Positions 42,754-51,992 of a stretch of 64,000 bases of DNA are shown here, piece by piece. Source of the DNA: Hyphomicrobiales bacterium (GTDB lineage: Bacteria; Pseudomonadota; Alphaproteobacteria; Rhizobiales; Rhizobiaceae); assembly GCA_900469965.1 (NCBI GenBank), contig UBZP01000017.1:62001-126000 (forward strand). The letters run 5' to 3'. How positions within the stretch are numbered: the stretch's first letter is position 1; every line of letters begins with the position of its first letter. A program made the position numbers and the translations under genes. The notes beneath the pieces are model-generated. The model had not been told where the DNA came from and did not search any database. It was given only the letters and a program-made list of their open reading frames with translations.

Positions 42754-43559
42754 AGCGCCTCCGAAAGTTCGGCCACGGCGATCTTGTACTGCTCGGCATT
42801 CGGCACCTTGTGGTGCCAGTCCACGGTGTCCTGCATGAAGGAGATGCCGTGGCCCTTGTTGGTGTGGGCGACGATGCAGTGCGGGCGTCCGCCACGCTTT
42901 TCCAGCGCCGGAACGATTTCGTCCATCACGTTGCCGTTGATCTCCGTGACATCCCAGCCGAAAGCCGACAGCTTGGCCGGGAAGGGGGCGAGATTGTTGG
43001 TATCCTTCAGCGAGGCGCCCTGCTGGAAGCGATTGTGGTCGATGATGAGCGTCAGGTTGTCGAGGCCGAACTGTGCGGCCGAGGCGATGGCTTCCCAGTT
43101 CGAGCCTTCCTGCATCTCGCCGTCACCGGTCATGACATAGGTGTGGTAGCGCGCGCCCGTCAGCTTCGCCGCCTTCGCCATGCCGACGGCGACCGGCAGG
43201 CCATGGCCGAGCGGGCCGGTGTTGGTCTCGACGCCTGGCACCTTGTTGCAGTTGGGGTGGCCGTTGAGGCGCGAATGCGGCTTCAGGAAGGTGCCGATCT
43301 CCTCCTCCGGGATGAAGCCGCGCTTGGCCAGCGTCACGTAGAGCGCCAGGGCGACATGGCCCTTCGACAGCACGAAGCGATCGCGGTCGGGATGCTTCGG
43401 CTGATCCGGCCAGACCCGCAGGACGCGGAAGTAGAGCGCGGTCAGAATGTCGATGGCGGACATTTCCCCGCCGATATGGCCGGCGCCGGCTTCGAAAACC
43501 GCTTGCAGATCGCGCAGGCGGATCTGTCGAGCGATGCGGTCGAGATCGTTCGGCTGCAT
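42750..43559 (-). CDS. Transketolase, N-terminal subunit
   Basis: 269 residues, thiamine-diphosphate-binding half: GHIGGEMSAIDILTALYF, the GDGEMQEGSNWEAIASAAQF Mg/TPP motif, LIIDHNRFQQ and AHTNKGHGISFMQ. First gene of the minus-strand module; an AT-rich regulatory site lies immediately upstream. Confidence 0.94.
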   Translation of the reverse strand: MQPNDLDRIARQIRLRDLQAVFEAGAGHIGGEMSAIDILTALYFRVLRVWPDQPKHPDRDRFVLSKGHVALALYVTLAKRGFIPEEEIGTFLKPHSRLNGHPNCNKVPGVETNTGPLGHGLPVAVGMAKAAKLTGARYHTYVMTGDGEMQEGSNWEAIASAAQFGLDNLTLIIDHNRFQQGASLKDTNNLAPFPAKLSAFGWDVTEINGNVMDEIVPALEKRGGRPHCIVAHTNKGHGISFMQDTVDWHHKVPNAEQYKIAVAELSEAL

Positions 43560-43570
43560 GAAACCCTCTG

Positions 43571-43590
43571 AGTGAATAAATATACAGTGA
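43571..43590. promoter_or_regulatory. Candidate SorC operator upstream of transketolase
   Basis: GTGAATAAATATACAGTG (43572-43589) resembles half of the palindrome at 40222. It lies between the divergent transketolase and permease genes, 12 bases from the transketolase start, so it would act on the minus-strand promoter. Confidence 0.45.
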
Positions 43591-43668
43591 GCTATATACT
43601 TGCACGAGGTTTCGTCAAGTCAAGGGAAAATTGCGTGATCGGAGGAAAGAAATGCCGCCAATGTCGTA

Positions 43669-43724
43669 TTGACACCTGGGCCATCGATCATATACGAATT
43701 TAAAGACGATCATGAATATTTATG
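43669..43724 (+). promoter_or_regulatory. Promoter and operator of the first sugar importer
   Basis: TTGACA (43669-43674), 16 bases, then TATACG (43691-43696): a good sigma-70 type promoter. A near-palindrome CATGAATATTTATG (43711-43724) lies just downstream and shares ATAAATAT with the site at 43571, so SorC repression is plausible. Confidence 0.5.
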
Positions 43725-43764
43725 CGTTGCGCTGCAAAGCCGCAACGAAGCGGGAGGAGCGCTC

Positions 43765-44739
43765 ATGGTGGCGGCGGTAAAGGCAAGGATGGGAATCTCG
43801 GGCGGGATGCTCCCCTCGCTGCGTGGGGCGACCGGTCCGCTGATCGGTCTCATCGTGCTCTGCCTGTTCCTGACATTTGCGACCGACAAGTTCCTGTCCA
43901 TCCGCAATTTCCTGAATGTGCTCGATCAGATCACCGTGCTCGGCGTCATGGCCGTCGGCATGACGCTGGTCATCCTGATCGGCGGCATCGACCTGGCGGT
44001 CGGCTCGGTCATGGCCCTGGCGATGATGGTGCTCGGCTATCTGAACGTCGTCGCCGGGGTGCCGATGTGGCTTGCCATTCCGCTGGCCCTGCTCGTCGCC
44101 TCGCTGAACGGGCTGGTCGCCGGCCTGCTCATCACGCGCTTCAACGTGCCCGCCTTCATCGCCACGCTCGCCATGATGTCGATTGCGCGCGGCCTTGCGA
44201 ACATGATCACCGACGGCCAGCAGATCATCGGCTTTCCGGCCTGGTTCAACATGATGGCGATCGTGCGCTTCGGCGGTTTCCTGACGCTGACGGTCGCCGT
44301 GATGGTGGTGGTCTTCATCGTCGGGCTTCTCTACCAGCGCTACCGCCACGGCGGCCGCGTGCTGTACGCCATCGGCGGCAATGCCGAGGTGGCGCGGCTT
44401 GCCGGCATCAATGTCCAGCGCGCCACCGTGCTCGTCTATGTCGTGTGCAGCTTCCTGGCCGGCCTTTCCGGCATGGTGCTCGCCGCCCGGCTCGACTCGG
44501 TCCAGCCGTCGTCCGGCGTTTCCTACGAACTCGACGCGATCGCGGCCGTGGTCATCGGCGGCACCTCGCTCTCCGGCGGCACCGGCGGCATCGGCGGCAC
44601 CATCATCGGCGTCCTGATCATCGGCGTGCTGCGCAACGGCCTCAACCTGCTCAGCGTCTCGCCGTTCATGCAGCAGGTCATCATCGGCGCCGTCATCGTG
44701 CTCGCCGTCACGGCCGAAACCTACCGCAAGCGCAAGTGA
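43765..44739 (+). CDS. Sugar ABC transporter permease (RbsC type)
   Basis: 324 residues, about ten helices, with GGIDLAVGSVMALAMM, NVPAFIATLAMMSIARG and IGGTSLSGGTGGIGGTIIG, the branched-chain/ribose permease signatures. The ATG at 43765 follows GGGAGGAG; upstream in-frame codons are not supported. First gene of permease, binding protein, ATPase, SDR. Confidence 0.93.
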   Translation: MVAAVKARMGISGGMLPSLRGATGPLIGLIVLCLFLTFATDKFLSIRNFLNVLDQITVLGVMAVGMTLVILIGGIDLAVGSVMALAMMVLGYLNVVAGVPMWLAIPLALLVASLNGLVAGLLITRFNVPAFIATLAMMSIARGLANMITDGQQIIGFPAWFNMMAIVRFGGFLTLTVAVMVVVFIVGLLYQRYRHGGRVLYAIGGNAEVARLAGINVQRATVLVYVVCSFLAGLSGMVLAARLDSVQPSSGVSYELDAIAAVVIGGTSLSGGTGGIGGTIIGVLIIGVLRNGLNLLSVSPFMQQVIIGAVIVLAVTAETYRKRK

Positions 44740-44852
44740 GGAGCTTCGCCCGGCAGTGCATCGAAATCGGTCGGCAATGGTGCCGGCCGGCAAAAGGGAA
44801 GGGGGCCTCCTGCAAGCCGCAGGGCGCCACCGGGAAACTCGGAGGAGAAACC

Positions 44853-45791
44853 ATGAAACTGTCCAGACTGCTGATGGCGGCAACCGCGGCCACGATCCTT
44901 GCATCCGCGTTCGGCGCGTCGGCCGCCGAGGTCAAGAAGATCGGCCTTGCCGTGCCGAACCTGCAGGCCGACTTCTTCAACCAGATCAAGCTCGGCGTCG
45001 AAAAATACGCGAAGGAAAAGGGCATCGAGGTCATTGTCGTCGACGCCAAGAACGACACCAACACCCAGGTCAGCCAGGTGCAGGACCTGATGACCCAGGA
45101 TATCGGCGCGTTCATCTACATTCCGGCCGGCGCGGCCGCGGCCGCCGTGCCGACCCGCCTTGCCCGCGAGGCCGGAATTCCGGTGATCAACGTCGACCGT
45201 GTTCCGGAAGGCGCGCCGGGCGATACCTTCATCGCCGGCGAGAGCGTCGAATCCGCCTACGCCGTCTGCAAGCATATCATCGAGAAGGCCGGCGGTTCGG
45301 GCAAGATGGCGATCATCCACGGCCAGAAGGGCACGACACCGGAGGTCGACCGCTTCACCGGCTGCAAGCGCGCCATCGACGAGAACAAGGGCGTGGAACT
45401 GGTCGACCAGCAGTGGAGCAACATGTGGTCCGCCGACGAGGGCTTCTCGATCGCGCAGAACATGCTGCAGGCCAATCCCGACATCACCATCATCTTCGGC
45501 CAGGCCGATGGCCTTGCGATGGGTGCGGCCAAGGCGGTCGATGTGGCCAATCTCTCGGACAAGGTGATCATCGGCGGCTATGATGGCGACGTCTCGGCGC
45601 TCGAGTACCTTGCCAAGTGCAACGGGCCCTTCATCGCGACCGCGACGCAGAGCACGCAGAAGATGGGCGTGCTCGCCGTCGAGTCCGCGCTGGCCGTCGC
45701 CGCCGGCCAGAAGGTCGAGGAGCGCCAGACGCCGAACGCTGTGCTGACGACGTGCGAAAACGCACCGGAATTCGTCAAGAGCCATCCGTAA
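44853..45791 (+). CDS. Sugar ABC transporter substrate-binding protein (RbsB type)
   Basis: 312 residues with signal peptide MKLSRLLMAATAATILAS...SAAE. RbsB-like periplasmic fold: KKIGLAVPNLQADFFNQIK, AKNDTNTQVSQVQDL, IPVINVDRVPE, HGQKGTTPEVDRFTGCK and IFGQADGLAMGAAKAV. Two extra cysteines near the C terminus may pair. AGGAG precedes the ATG. Confidence 0.93.
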   Translation: MKLSRLLMAATAATILASAFGASAAEVKKIGLAVPNLQADFFNQIKLGVEKYAKEKGIEVIVVDAKNDTNTQVSQVQDLMTQDIGAFIYIPAGAAAAAVPTRLAREAGIPVINVDRVPEGAPGDTFIAGESVESAYAVCKHIIEKAGGSGKMAIIHGQKGTTPEVDRFTGCKRAIDENKGVELVDQQWSNMWSADEGFSIAQNMLQANPDITIIFGQADGLAMGAAKAVDVANLSDKVIIGGYDGDVSALEYLAKCNGPFIATATQSTQKMGVLAVESALAVAAGQKVEERQTPNAVLTTCENAPEFVKSHP

Positions 45792-45813
45792 GCCGGACCC
45801 GAAAGGCAGCGCC

Positions 45814-47301
45814 ATGACGACACGCTCTCCCATCCTGTCGCTCCGTGGGATCCACAAGTCCTACGGTCCGATCAAGGTGCTTCATGGTGTCGATCTCGAC
45901 ATCCATCCGGGAGAGGTCGTGGCGCTGCTCGGCGAAAACGGTGCCGGAAAATCGACCCTGTCGAACATCATTTCCGGCACCGTGCAGCCCTCGGCGGGGG
46001 AGATGACCTGGCTCGGCAGGACCTATGCCCCCGCCAATCCGCGCGCCGCGATGGACGAGGGGGTCGGCATGATCCACCAGGAGCTGAAGCTGCTGCCGAA
46101 GCTCTCGATCGCCGAAAACGTATTCGTCGGCCGCTACCCGCTGCGGTCCGGCCGCATCGATCGCAAGGCCATGGAAGAGCGGGCGCGCAGCGGTCTCCGG
46201 AGGCTCGGCCTCGAGATTTCGCCGGACCGGCTGGTCGAGGGGCTTTCGACCGGCAAGCAGCAGCTCATCGAAATCGCCAAGGCGCTGACGCTCAACGCAC
46301 GCCTGCTCATTCTCGACGAGCCGACCGCCGCCCTCGGCGGCGAGGAGACCCAGCTTCTGTTCCAGCAGATCGAGCGGCTGAAGGCCGACGGCGTCGGCAT
46401 CATCTACATCTCCCATCGGCTGGAGGAAATCCGCCAGATCGCCGACCGGATCGTGGTCATGCGCGACGGTGCCAAGGTCCAGGAGTTCGACAGCGGCGAC
46501 GTGCCGATCCGGACGATCGTGGAGGCCATGGTCGGGCGCTCGCTCGAGCGCATGTTCCCGGCGCTTCCGGTTCCGTCCGAAGAAGTCGCCCTCGAGGTGC
46601 GCGATCTCACTTCCCCCTCCAACGCGTTCCGCAACATCAGCTTCTCCGTGCGCAAGGGCGAGGTCTTCGGCGTCGCCGGCCTCATGGGCGCCGGTCGCAC
46701 GGAACTGGTGCGCGCCATCACCGGCGCCGATCCGATTTCCGGTGGCGAGGTTCTGCTGCATGGCAAGGCCGTCACCCCGCGCTCGCCGATCGACGCGATC
46801 CGCAACGGCATTGTCCTCGTGCCGGAGGACCGCAAGCTGCAGGGCGTGGTGCTCGACCATTCGATCGCCGAGAACATCGGCTATGCCAATCTCGGCGAGA
46901 TCTCCCGCAACGGCTGGATCTCCTCGCGCCGCATCCGCGAGTTCGCCGACGAGTTCATCCGCAAGTTCGGCGTGAAGGGGCGCGGTGGGCAGAATGCCGG
47001 CGAGCTGTCCGGCGGCAACCAGCAGAAGGTGGTGCTGGCCAAATGGCTGGCGCGCAAGCCGGAGGTCGTGGTGCTGGACGAGCCGACGCGCGGCATCGAC
47101 GTCGGCGCGCGCTCGTCGATCTACGATCTCATCATCGACCTCGCCCGGCAGGGCGTCGCCGTGATCGTGGTCAGCTCGGATCTCGAGGAAGTCCTCGGCG
47201 TCTCGAGCCGCATCATGGTCATGGCCCAAGGAAAGCAGGCCGGTATCCTGAACCGAGAGGACGCAAACGACGTCTCGGTCATGGAACTGGCCACCACCTG
47301 A
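45814..47301 (+). CDS. Sugar ABC transporter ATPase, two domains (RbsA type)
   Basis: 495 residues with two nucleotide-binding domains. First: Walker A GENGAGKST, LILDEPTAALGGEE and YISHRLEEI; its signature is the degenerate LSTGKQQLIEIAKAL. Second: degenerate Walker A (GLMGAGRTE) but intact LSGGNQQKVVLAKWL and VVLDEPTRGIDVGA. This asymmetry is normal for RbsA/MglA proteins. Confidence 0.95.
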   Translation: MTTRSPILSLRGIHKSYGPIKVLHGVDLDIHPGEVVALLGENGAGKSTLSNIISGTVQPSAGEMTWLGRTYAPANPRAAMDEGVGMIHQELKLLPKLSIAENVFVGRYPLRSGRIDRKAMEERARSGLRRLGLEISPDRLVEGLSTGKQQLIEIAKALTLNARLLILDEPTAALGGEETQLLFQQIERLKADGVGIIYISHRLEEIRQIADRIVVMRDGAKVQEFDSGDVPIRTIVEAMVGRSLERMFPALPVPSEEVALEVRDLTSPSNAFRNISFSVRKGEVFGVAGLMGAGRTELVRAITGADPISGGEVLLHGKAVTPRSPIDAIRNGIVLVPEDRKLQGVVLDHSIAENIGYANLGEISRNGWISSRRIREFADEFIRKFGVKGRGGQNAGELSGGNQQKVVLAKWLARKPEVVVLDEPTRGIDVGARSSIYDLIIDLARQGVAVIVVSSDLEEVLGVSSRIMVMAQGKQAGILNREDANDVSVMELATT

Positions 47302-47318
47302 CAAGGAAGACTGCACAC

Positions 47319-48107
47319 ATGTCCGACATCACGCTCAACGCACCCAAGCTGTTCGATCTCTCGGGGAACGTCGCCTTCGTGACCGGCGCGGGCAGCGGCA
47401 TCGGCCAGCGCATCGCCATGGGCCTTGCCCAATGCGGCGCGGATGTCGCGCTGCTCGACCGCCGCACCGACGACGGACTGGCGACGACCGCCGAGTTCAT
47501 CGCCAGGGCCGGTCGCCGCAGCATCCGGATCGCCGCTGACGTGACCAGCGGTGCCGCGCTCAACGAGGCCGTCGCCCGCACGGAAGCCGAGCTCGGCGCC
47601 CTGACGCTGGCCGTCAACGCGGCCGGCATCGCCAACGCCAATCCGGCGGAGGAGATGGAGGAAAGCCAGTTCCAGACGATGATGGACATCAACCTGAAGG
47701 GTGTGTTCCTCTCCTGCCAGGCGGAGGCGCGCGCCATGCTGAAGGGCGGTCGCGGCGCCATCGTCAACATCGCCTCGATGTCCGGCGTCATCGTCAATCG
47801 CGGCCTCAGCCAGTGCCACTACAATGCCTCGAAGGCCGGCGTCATCCACATGACCAAGTCGATGGCGATGGAGTGGGTCGGGCGCGGCATCCGCGTCAAT
47901 ACGATCAGCCCCGGCTACACGGCGACGCCGATGAACACGCGACCCGAAATGGTGCACCAGACGAAGCTGTTCGAGGAGCAGACGCCGATGCAGCGCATGG
48001 CGAGCGTCGACGAAATGGTCGGCCCTGCCGTGTTCCTGCTGTCGGACGCGGCGAGCTTCGTCACCGGCGTCGATCTGCTCGTCGACGGCGGCTTCTGCTG
48101 CTGGTGA
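47319..48107 (+). CDS. Short-chain dehydrogenase/reductase
   Basis: 262 residues: TGAGSGIGQR cofactor site, VNAAGIANANPAEE in the NNAG position, NIASMSGVIVN serine region, YNASKAGVIHM catalytic tyrosine-lysine pair and NTISPGYTATPMNTRPEM. Similar to polyol dehydrogenases. It lies 17 bases after the ATPase gene in the same operon, so its substrate is probably the imported compound. Confidence 0.92.
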   Translation: MSDITLNAPKLFDLSGNVAFVTGAGSGIGQRIAMGLAQCGADVALLDRRTDDGLATTAEFIARAGRRSIRIAADVTSGAALNEAVARTEAELGALTLAVNAAGIANANPAEEMEESQFQTMMDINLKGVFLSCQAEARAMLKGGRGAIVNIASMSGVIVNRGLSQCHYNASKAGVIHMTKSMAMEWVGRGIRVNTISPGYTATPMNTRPEMVHQTKLFEEQTPMQRMASVDEMVGPAVFLLSDAASFVTGVDLLVDGGFCCW

Positions 48108-48171
48108 TCTTTCCGGAGGCCGGCGGAACGCCGGCCCCCTTGCATTCCGCTGCAGGAATTCCTTATTAAAA

Positions 48172-48316
48172 CGTGTTCTCAGGGCGGGGTGAAACTCCCC
48201 ACCGGCGGTATCCGGAGCGATCCGGGAGCCCGCGAGCGCTTCCACAAAGGTGGAAGGTCAGCAGACCCGGTGAGAGGCCGGGGCCGACGGTTACAGTCCG
48301 GATGGAAGAGAACATG
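48172..48316 (+). ncRNA. FMN riboswitch (RFN element)
   Basis: The conserved RFN core is present: AGGGCGGGGTGAAACTCCCC (48181), CCGGCGGTA, GAGCCCGCGAGCG-like arm, GGTCAGCAGACCCGGTGAGA and GGCCGACGGTTACAGTCCGG. Outer stem GTTCTC (48175-48180) pairs with GAGAAC (48308-48313). Downstream, GGGGTGC (48340-48346) can pair with GCACCCC (48382-48388) next to the ribB ribosome site, and no T-rich terminator is seen, which favours translational control (inference). Confidence 0.95.
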
Positions 48317-48403
48317 TCTGCAGAACCGCCCTTCCGGGCGGGGTGCGGGCCTGTTCGCCCAAGGGATGAAACGCCGAAACGGCACCCCTTGAAAGGCAAT
48401 GAA

Positions 48404-49027
48404 ATGACACTCTCGAAAATTGAAGACGCAATCGCAGCCTTGGCGCGCGGCGGCATGATCGTGGTCGTCGACGACGAAAGCCGCGAGAACGAAGGCGACA
48501 TCATCGTCGCCTCGGACGCGGTAACGCCGGAGGCGATCGCCTTCATGATGAAGCACGCCCGCGGCCTGATCTGCGTGGCGATGGAAGGCGAACGGCTCGA
48601 TGCGCTCGACCTCCCGCTGATGGTTCCGCAGAACACCGAATATCTCCAGACGGCCTTCACCGTGTCGGTCGACTATATTCCCGGAACGACCACCGGCATC
48701 TCCGCTTTCGACCGTGCGGCGACCGTAAAGGCGCTGATGGATCCTGCGACGGCGCCTAAGGATTTCGCCCGCCCCGGCCACATCTTTCCCCTGCGCGCCC
48801 ATCCGCGTGGTGTGCGCGGCCGCCCGGGCCACACGGAAGCTGCGGTCGATCTGGCGCGTCTTGCCGGCATGGCCCCGTCCGGCGTGATCTGCGAAGTCGC
48901 CAACGATGACGGCACCATGGCCCGGCTGCCCGAACTGGTCGCCTTCGCCGCGCTTCACCAGCTGCCCCTGATCAGCATCGAAGACCTGATCGCCTACCTC
49001 GAGGCGCGTGTGGTGCAGGCGGCATAG
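48404..49027 (+). CDS. ribB: 3,4-dihydroxy-2-butanone 4-phosphate synthase
   Basis: 207 residues, RibB alone without the GTP cyclohydrolase II domain of RibBA. Active-site blocks: VVDDESRENEGDIIVASD (acidic Mg/substrate loop), GHIFPLRAHPRGVRGRPGHT and HTEAAVDLARLAGM. It converts ribulose 5-phosphate to the four-carbon riboflavin precursor plus formate. It is controlled by the FMN riboswitch just upstream. It sits alone between two sugar transport modules, probably as an additional copy beside a housekeeping rib locus (inference). Confidence 0.97.
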   Translation: MTLSKIEDAIAALARGGMIVVVDDESRENEGDIIVASDAVTPEAIAFMMKHARGLICVAMEGERLDALDLPLMVPQNTEYLQTAFTVSVDYIPGTTTGISAFDRAATVKALMDPATAPKDFARPGHIFPLRAHPRGVRGRPGHTEAAVDLARLAGMAPSGVICEVANDDGTMARLPELVAFAALHQLPLISIEDLIAYLEARVVQAA

Positions 49028-49363
49028 AACCCATTCTGCGATTTGTGGCAGGAGCAGACGGAGTGCTCCGCCCATTTGCCGGTCTGCGGAAGGTCCCGGT
49101 GAGGGCCTTGCCGCGTTGCAACGGCGTCGCGTGAACCTGCGCAGCACGCGGCGGCGGCCGCCCCGTATCGGCGACTGCACCTGTGGCTCGACCCTACCGG
49201 CAGCGACGCCCAGCATTCACCATTTGAAATAAATATCACACGATAAAATATATAGCAGTCACCTTGACGGACCCCGGAATGAAGGGTAATCAATCGGCAT
49301 GCGATAAATTTCTTGGAGGGAAATGTCTTGCATCTCTGGTTACTCCATTCCTGGGAGGGGAAT
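49028..49363 (+). promoter_or_regulatory. Control region of the second sugar module
   Basis: 336 bases without a gene. The right half is AT-rich. TTGAAA (49224-49229), 17 bases, AATATA (49247-49252) forms a possible promoter. TGAAATAAATATCA within it resembles the SorC-type site at 43571. The left half is GC-rich with no recognised structure. Confidence 0.45.
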
Positions 49364-50374
49364 ATGTTGAAGTACCTGAAAAGGGCTGCAAGCCTTGGCG
49401 TGAGCGCCTTCATCGTCGGCGCGGCCGTCTCGCCCGCCGGTGCGGCCGGGAAATTCGCCTGCGAGCCGGGCGAGACCTACGTGATGAACGTCATGGTGTC
49501 GGCCCATCCCTACTGGGTGCCGGTATTCGAAGGCTTCAAGCAGGCGGCGCAGTCGCTGGGTTGCGAAGCGGTTTTCTCCGGCACGCCGGACTATGACATC
49601 ACCAAGCAGATCGCGTCTTTCGAGCAGGACCTGGTGAAGCAGCCCAAGGGCGTATTGCTGCATCCGATGCAGTCGGACCCGTTCATCGAGCCGATCAACA
49701 AGGCGGTCGATTCCGGCGTGTCGATCACCACCTTCGCGGCGGACTCGCCGAAATCGAAGCGCACGGCCTACATCACCTCGGACAACGTGGCCGAAGCGAA
49801 GTTCGCATCGGAGGAAATCGTCAAGCAGCTCGGCCCCAAGGGCGAATTCGCGGTGCTGGAAAACCCCGGACAAAGCAATCACGACCTGCGCGTGACGGCC
49901 CTGATCGACTACATGGCGCGCACCTATCCCGACATGAAGCTGGTGGCGCGCCAGGCGACCAACCAGGACGCCAATGCCGCCTATCAGGCCGTGTCGGCGA
50001 TGCTGCAGGCCAATCCGAACCTCGGCGCCCTGTGGATCCCGGAAGCCGGCTCGGCCGAAGGTGCGGTGACCGCCGTGCTGGAGGCGAAGAAGAAGGTGCT
50101 GATCATCCACGCCGACATCACGCCGACCACGCTGGATCACATCAAGGCCGGCAACATCCATATGGCCATCAACCCGAACCAGGGCGTGCAGGGCTTCATG
50201 GGCTTCATCAACACCTTCCTCGGCGCCCATCCCGACTTGCTCGATCCGTTCAACGACTACAAGCTCTCCGGCTTCAACCCGCTGCAGATTCCGTCGATGG
50301 ACAATGGCTTCGCGGTCATCACCAAGGCCAACGCGTCGGCCTTCGATCTCAACGACTACATGAAGAACCGCTGA
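49364..50374 (+). CDS. Sugar ABC transporter substrate-binding protein
   Basis: 336 residues with signal peptide ending AVSPAGAAGKFA. Periplasmic binding protein type I: YVMNVMVSAHPYWVPVFEGF, TPDYDITKQIASFEQDL, GVLLHPMQSDPFIEPINKAV, YITSDNVAEAKFASEEIV. Only distantly like the binding protein at 44853, so the ligand probably differs. GGGAGGGG lies before the ATG. First gene of module 2. Confidence 0.92.
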   Translation: MLKYLKRAASLGVSAFIVGAAVSPAGAAGKFACEPGETYVMNVMVSAHPYWVPVFEGFKQAAQSLGCEAVFSGTPDYDITKQIASFEQDLVKQPKGVLLHPMQSDPFIEPINKAVDSGVSITTFAADSPKSKRTAYITSDNVAEAKFASEEIVKQLGPKGEFAVLENPGQSNHDLRVTALIDYMARTYPDMKLVARQATNQDANAAYQAVSAMLQANPNLGALWIPEAGSAEGAVTAVLEAKKKVLIIHADITPTTLDHIKAGNIHMAINPNQGVQGFMGFINTFLGAHPDLLDPFNDYKLSGFNPLQIPSMDNGFAVITKANASAFDLNDYMKNR

Positions 50375-50458
50375 TTTCGCGTGCGGTCATCCCGGCGGCC
50401 GTCGCGGACCGCCGCCGGGCGGCCTGGCGTGAGGATGCGTGAAACAGGGAGGGGCGAG

Positions 50459-51979
50459 ATGGGCGACGTACTGCTTGCCATCGAGGATGTGCATAAGTCC
50501 TTCGGGCCGGTCCAGGCTCTTCGGGGCGCGCGCCTGGAGCTGAGAAAGGGCGAAATCCACGCCCTCGCCGGCGAGAATGGCGCCGGCAAATCCACCCTGA
50601 TGCATGTCATCGACGGCATTCTGCAGCCCGACTCCGGAGAGATCCGGCTCGACGGTCGCAAGGTGCGGATCTCCTCGCCGCACGAGGCCCACAGGCTGGG
50701 CATCGGCTTCGTCCATCAGGAAATCGCGCTGTGCCCGGAGATCTCCGTGGCCGAGAACATGTACATGTCCGAGACCAATTCCAGTCCCGCCTGGTTCATG
50801 CGCTATGCCGACCTCAATCGCCGGGCGGCCGCGGTGCTCGGCGAACTCGGCGACATTGACCCTGCGGCGAAAGCCGGAAGCCTGTCCATTTCACAACAGC
50901 AGATCGTCGAGATCGCCAAGGCGCTGACGCTCGACTGCCGCATCCTGATCCTGGACGAGCCGACCGCGGCGCTGACGGAAGCCGAAGCGAAGATCCTGTT
51001 CCGCATCATGCACCGGCTGGCCGAGAAGGGCATTGCCATCATCTACATTTCCCATCGCATGGCCGAGATCTTCGCGCATTGTGACCGCATCACCGTCATG
51101 CGCGACGGCTGCCATGTGCGCACCGCCGATATTGCCGAGATCACCCAGGAAGAGGTGATCAACTGCATGGTCGGCCGGGTCTTGAGCAACCTCTATCCGG
51201 CCAAGCAGACCGAGGACGAGCGGTCTGCCCGCGTCATTCTTTCGGTCCGCGGGCTCTGCGAGGGAAGGCGGATATTCAATGTCGGCTTCGATCTCTTCGA
51301 GGGCGAAATTCTGGGCCTTGCCGGCCTCATCGGGGCGGGGCGCAGCGAGATCGTTCGTGGCATCTGCCAGCTGGAGGGCCGGGCGACCGGCGAGGTTGCG
51401 CTCTGCGGCCGACGCCTCGATCTGCGCGACTACCGCGACAGCATCCGCGAGGGCATCGTCTACCTGTCGGAAGACCGAAAGAGCGACGGCCTGTTTCTCG
51501 ACATGTCCATCGCCGCGAATGTCTCCGCGCTCGACATCAATCTGATTTCGAACGGCATGGGTCTGATCGAACGGCGTCGCGAGCTGGCGCGGGCGCGGGA
51601 GCTCGGCCAGCGCCTGCAGCTCAGGGCCAGCAGCGTCGAGGCCCCCGTGTCCTCGTTGAGCGGCGGCAACCAGCAGAAAGTGGCGCTGGCAAAGATGCTG
51701 TCGGTCGACCCCAGGGTGATCTTCCTGGATGAACCGACCCGCGGCGTCGATGTCGGCGCCAAGGCGGAGATCCATCGCCAATTGCGCGCCCTGGCGCGGG
51801 AAGGTGTCGGAATTGTCGTCATATCGTCGGAACTGCCCGAGCTGATCGGCATCAGCGACCGGGTGCTCGTTGTCCGCGAGGGGCGCATCGCGGGAGAGGT
51901 GCGCGGCGCCGACATGACGGAAGAAAGGATCATGCATCTGGCGTCGATCGATATCGGTCCGGCAACGGCACGTGCTTGA
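50459..51979 (+). CDS. Sugar ABC transporter ATPase, two domains (RbsA type)
   Basis: 506 residues. Domain 1 has Walker A GENGAGKST, the signature-region LSISQQQIVEIAKAL and LILDEPTAALTEAEAK; domain 2 has GLIGAGRSE, LSGGNQQKVALAKML and FLDEPTRGVDVGA. The ATG at 50459 follows GGGAGGGG. Middle gene of binding protein, ATPase, permease. Confidence 0.95.
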   Translation: MGDVLLAIEDVHKSFGPVQALRGARLELRKGEIHALAGENGAGKSTLMHVIDGILQPDSGEIRLDGRKVRISSPHEAHRLGIGFVHQEIALCPEISVAENMYMSETNSSPAWFMRYADLNRRAAAVLGELGDIDPAAKAGSLSISQQQIVEIAKALTLDCRILILDEPTAALTEAEAKILFRIMHRLAEKGIAIIYISHRMAEIFAHCDRITVMRDGCHVRTADIAEITQEEVINCMVGRVLSNLYPAKQTEDERSARVILSVRGLCEGRRIFNVGFDLFEGEILGLAGLIGAGRSEIVRGICQLEGRATGEVALCGRRLDLRDYRDSIREGIVYLSEDRKSDGLFLDMSIAANVSALDINLISNGMGLIERRRELARARELGQRLQLRASSVEAPVSSLSGGNQQKVALAKMLSVDPRVIFLDEPTRGVDVGAKAEIHRQLRALAREGVGIVVISSELPELIGISDRVLVVREGRIAGEVRGADMTEERIMHLASIDIGPATARA

Positions 51980-51992
51980 GGGAGTGAGGAGC

